From assembly GCA_030268105.1 (NCBI GenBank), contig BSDZ01000028.1:1078001-1142000 (forward strand): 64,000 nucleotides of DNA, in the 5' to 3' direction. Both the position numbers and the translations under genes were made by a program. Below, piece after piece: positions 61,954 to 64,000 of this stretch. The notes under the pieces are model-generated. The model made no database searches. It had not been told where the DNA came from and saw only the letters and a list, made by a program, of their open reading frames with translations. The stretch is from Volvox africanus. Its lineage: Eukaryota > Chlorophyta > Chlorophyceae > Chlamydomonadales > Volvocaceae. The number at the start of each line of letters is the position of its first letter. The first letter of the stretch is position 1.

Positions 61954-64000
61954 GTGAATGTGTATGTGTATCTGTATTTATGGGTGTTACACTGGGGGCG
62001 ACTCGCCCTCCAAAGACGAGCACCGGGGGTCCTGACCGGACCGAGCCACAGCGCAGGGGAGGAGCACGTGGCTTTGTCTGTCTGTCCTGCCACGTGCTCC
62101 CCCTCTCACTTGGGCCAGTGAGCCCTCAGAGGCTCTCGCCTGGCCACTTACAGAGGACTCAGGGCCACCAATAAACCACAGAAGGGCCCAACAGAAAACG
62201 GGGGACACCTAGCTGCTCAAAGGACGCGGAACCCTCTCCTCTAACCCGAAACTGACCTGGCAAGAGTCTGACAGACACACACAGATCCACTCAGAAGAGG
62301 AGAAACACCAGCAGGAAAGCACACTCTTACACAGCCAAGCCGGAAGAACCCAACAAGAGGCGGAGGGGGGGATGACAAGCCAAGCTGGGCCCCCCCTAGA
62401 AAGCCTTCCGGCCCCACCCAAAGCTGGCCCCGCACACACCTGCACTGCACAAGAAGGAAAGACCTCTCTCGCTGACCCCTCCCAAATCCCTAAGCCACCG
62501 AAGCTTAGGACCCGAAGCCTGGACACAGGTACCTCTAGCCACGAAACCCTCCACCCTCTCCCTTCCCCTCCTCAAGAACTAGACCGTCCTCTCCTTGTCT
62601 CCACCTCCCTGACTCTCTCCCTCTTTCCTCCCTCAGAACCTCCTCCTCAAAACTCCTGCCTTAAAGCCCCTGCTCTGTTCTTGCTGCTCCATGGCCGGTG
62701 ATGTCAACCGGAACTGCACACCGCATTTGCGTGCCAACTATGGCTAGGATGGGATGTTGTGGTCCCACCCGATCCCAGCCATAGCGAGGTATTCCCAACG
62801 CTGCAAAAGACTGCAAGCGTGCCCAAAAGTCTGCAACTGTACGGGCTCGTGCACGGTCCAGGGGTGAGGCCGATGTTTGTGTTGGAGTGTCCATTGCTGG
62901 CTGTGTCGTAGAGATGATTGGATGGCTGTTGGCATTTTCCTCTTCCTCTTGATTGAGCCCCCCTGAACGGTTGAAGAAGTCAGTAATAGCCCGTTGACGG
63001 GGTCCCTGCTCTGCTGTGTGGGTCTGTTGTTGCTGCTGCCGTCCGTGGGTAGAAGGCCCCTGTTGCCTTTGTTCCCGGGTTGCTGCCCGGAGACGGTACC
63101 TGTCATATTCCATAGAAGATGCAGCCATGGCTATCACGTCCCAAGGGGCCTGCTCGCAACCGGGAGGTGCTTGGACAAGCCATAGCTGTTGCCTGGTCAT
63201 GCCCCCTTCAATGGTGGCTGATGTCGGCAATGGCAGATGCCTGTCAATTTGCTCACGCACCGCCTTGGCTATAGGGCACTCCCAGAAGTGGTGCAGGCGC
63301 GGGGAGCAAGGTTGGTCAGTATCACCTCCATAGCTCCCACACCCACACCCCACCCACATGTGTATGTATATGTGTATGTGTATGTTTGTGTGTTCTCCTT
63401 CCTTTGAGACGTTTTACCTGCCTGCCTGACGGATCAGGCCAGCCGTCATCCTCCACCATCACGGATCATCAATTTGTTTGCATTTGTACTTCATAGCAGT
63501 GCCTCCACAGCAGTATCAGATTGCTCGTGTATGCGCCTTCCAAACAGGCTCCTCCACCTCCGGTGTTTCGTCATATCGCTGTCAAAACCCTACGTTAACA
63601 AGTTCCAACCACGTCACGACCCGCAGGTACCTCGCGCATATCTTGATGCAACAGCTCTCAGAGCCCTCCCTGCAGCTAGCGGTGTGTGAACATCTGCATC
63701 GCCTGCTGGGAGTATTGGGCCTCCGGGAAGTGGCACCAACCCATGGGTCAGTGACGGCAGAACCGCCGCAGCCATTAGCTGCAGCAACGGTAAGTGAAGC
63801 CGATCGATTTGCGGTTCTCAGTGAGCTTCTGCCGCGACTCGTTTCCACAATTGCGGAGGCTCTGGAAGCGGCGAGGATAGAGTCGCCGCAGCCGCTCGCG
63901 GCGTTTGGTCTTCCGGCTTCCTCGTTGAACGATGCCGCCGCCGCCGCCGGCCCAGATCCCTGCCTGCAGTCCTTCGCAGATGCCACAGAGTACAGCTCAT
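48785..64000 (+). CDS. ATM: ATM/Tel1-like PIKK, N-terminal HEAT-repeat part (partial, continues past window)
   Basis: Exons 48785-48856, 49145-49186, 49437-49497, 49678-49921, 50323-50380, 50785-50896, 51247-51284, 51499-51642, 51805-51849, 52132-52245, 52443-52636, 52898-52985, 53761-54015, 54764-56446, 56563-56838, 56947-57291, 57669-58494, 58676-58953, 59098-59298, 59676-59963, 60313-60473, 60740-60881, 61240-61517 and 63627 to the edge stay in phase: about 2,106 codons. The N-terminus (KLESDKVTVRKDGVKLLFAL, LLDSETARLWPDEQ, SSWPRLLRVFIDYTERELLL) matches the TAN motif region of plant ATM, in which an SSDKAKTREEGVKLL-type segment is followed by ETWPFL. The rest is Leu-rich helical (HEAT-like) segments broken by Ala/Gly/Ser/Pro spacers, with an acidic run and a KRRR signal near 53870-53960. 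ATM is the nuclear kinase that signals double-strand breaks. The kinase and FAT domains lie outside, so another TAN-bearing HEAT protein is not excluded. Exons 11 and 20 have alternative in-phase starts. Confidence 0.72.
50576..50777. repeat. (CCCCT)n pentanucleotide microsatellite
   Basis: About 38 uninterrupted CCCCT units in the ATM-like intron 50381-50784, decaying to CCTGC units just before the acceptor. The minus strand carries a run of every-fifth-base G4 tracts able to form G-quadruplexes. All frames through it (PLPSPP or GEGRGG repeats) are artefacts. Confidence 0.95.
51079..51130. repeat. CT-rich simple repeat
   Basis: CTCCCTCTCC then CTCTCTCT-type dinucleotide run in the ATM-like intron 50897-51246. 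Confidence 0.8.
53051..53501. repeat. (ATAAT)n pentanucleotide satellite
   Basis: About 90 units of ATAAT in the ATM-like intron 52986-53760. The left end is interspersed with ATGAT variants and begins with ATAAC units; the right three-quarters is homogeneous. The unit and orientation are the same as in the PRORP intron array at 14391-14624. Confidence 0.95.
53795..53808. repeat. Palindromic 14-mer, one change (TGACCTATGGGTCA)
   Basis: Within the exon 53761-54015 of the ATM-like gene, encoding LTYGS. Confidence 0.7.
54984..54997. repeat. Palindromic 14-mer, variant AGACCCATGGGTCG
   Basis: The inner 12-mer GACCCATGGGTC is a perfect palindrome, in the large exon 54764-56446, encoding QTHGSR. 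Confidence 0.75.
55881..55894. repeat. Palindromic 14-mer, variant TAACCCATGGGTCA
   Basis: One change from the perfect palindrome, in the large exon 54764-56446, encoding LTHGSV. Confidence 0.75.
56218..56231. repeat. Perfect palindrome TGACCCATGGGTCA
   Basis: Perfect copy in the large exon 54764-56446, here read in a different frame as SDPWVT. Confidence 0.9.
59852..59865. repeat. Palindromic 14-mer, variant AGACCCACGGGTCA
   Basis: In exon 59676-59963, encoding ADPRV. A more degenerate half copy (GACTCGTGGGTC) lies 28 bp upstream at 59823-59834. Confidence 0.6.
60814..60827. repeat. Palindromic 14-mer, variant TGACCCACGGGTCG
   Basis: In exon 60740-60881, encoding LTHGSE. Confidence 0.65.
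60889..61105. repeat. G-rich minisatellite, GGGCAGGGGAAAGGGC units
   Basis: About 12-13 imperfect units of roughly 16-17 bp (GGGCAGGGGAAAGGGCG, with GGTGG and GGAAAGG variants) in the ATM-like intron 60882-61239, starting 7 bp after the donor. Purine-only and G-rich, so prone to unusual structure. Confidence 0.9.
61803..61980. repeat. (GTATGT)n hexanucleotide microsatellite, left block
   Basis: About 29 units of GTATGT with GAGTAT units at the left end and a few TGTGTG changes. It abuts the retroelement-like segment at 61981. Confidence 0.95.
61981..63357 (-). mobile_element. Non-LTR (LINE-like) retrotransposon 3' fragment
   Basis: In the ATM-like intron 61518-63626, antisense to the gene. 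The minus frame from 63359 to 62661 reads HHFWECPIAKAVREQIDRHL near its start. A C/H-bearing HxFWxCP...AVR segment of this kind is typical of the zinc-binding domain that follows LINE reverse transcriptases. A Gln/Arg-rich stretch and RTVADFWARLQSFAALGIPR follow. No reverse transcriptase core is present, so the copy is 5'-truncated, as LINEs usually are. The part from 62660 to 61981 would be its 3' UTR. The minus-strand 3' end runs into (ACATAC)n, which fits a LINE with a microsatellite tail, and the other end also meets the same repeat. The family is not identified. Confidence 0.55.
63358..63391. repeat. (GTATGT)n microsatellite, right block
   Basis: TGTGTATGTATATGTGTATG-type units continue the same hexamer as 61803-61980 on the other side of the retroelement-like segment. 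Confidence 0.8.
63737..63750. repeat. Palindromic 14-mer, variant CAACCCATGGGTCA
   Basis: In the last exon of the window (from 63627), encoding PTHGSV. Two changes at the left end from the perfect palindrome. Confidence 0.65.

Noticed and set aside
61576..62174. Frames with long MCMCMC or YVYVYV runs
   Set aside because: Translation of the GTATGT microsatellite.

Overview
This is a window from a eukaryotic nuclear genome, most likely a volvocine/chlorophycean green alga. The grounds are very intron-rich genes with clean GT-AG junctions, plant-type gene families (a proteinaceous RNase P, a plant-like MAP kinase kinase, a class XI-like myosin), Ala/Gly/Pro/Gln-rich insertions in conserved proteins, candidate TGTAA poly(A) signals, and abundant micro- and minisatellites. 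The species is inferred, not shown. There is no sign of bacterial operons, CRISPR or plasmid features.

Layout. At 1-309 (-) is the start of eIF3a, running off the left edge. A weak, unassigned minus-strand exon cluster lies at about 2.2-3.75 kb. At 4442-6139 (+) is a complete six-exon histidine phosphatase (212 aa). At about 7.2-8.0 kb (+) is an unrecognised gene, followed by a 22-bp inverted repeat and an AT-rich island (9.0-9.76 kb) with coding-like short frames. At 9880-16.4 kb (-) is PRORP, protein-only RNase P, with all junctions of the eight downstream exons in phase. At 20223-24009 (-) is a MAP kinase kinase, divergent from an unconventional myosin at 24684-35945 (+). A 4.3-kb gene-poor stretch follows. 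At 40275-45888 (+) is a seven-exon gene for a 1435-residue AT-hook, proline/glutamine-rich nuclear-type protein of unknown family. At 48785-64000 (+) are the first 24 exons (about 2,100 codons) of a giant HEAT-type protein whose N-terminus matches the TAN region of ATM/Tel1; the kinase end lies beyond the window.

The genes are housekeeping or signalling genes with separate promoters. They cover translation initiation, tRNA 5' maturation, MAPK signalling, actin motor and DNA-damage signalling, and do not form one pathway.

The most unusual observations are: (a) a 14-bp palindrome, TGACCCATGGGTCA and close variants, recurring inside coding exons of three unrelated genes and at least seven times in the ATM-like gene; (b) the AT-hook protein with a compact aromatic/basic N-terminal domain that I cannot assign; (c) a class XI-like myosin motor with about eight IQ motifs but no visible DIL tail; (d) a LINE-like fragment embedded in a (GTATGT)n microsatellite; (e) the same ATAAT pentamer satellite in introns of PRORP and the ATM-like gene. 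Exon coordinates were read by eye from splice sites and phase; no alignment or gene finder was run.
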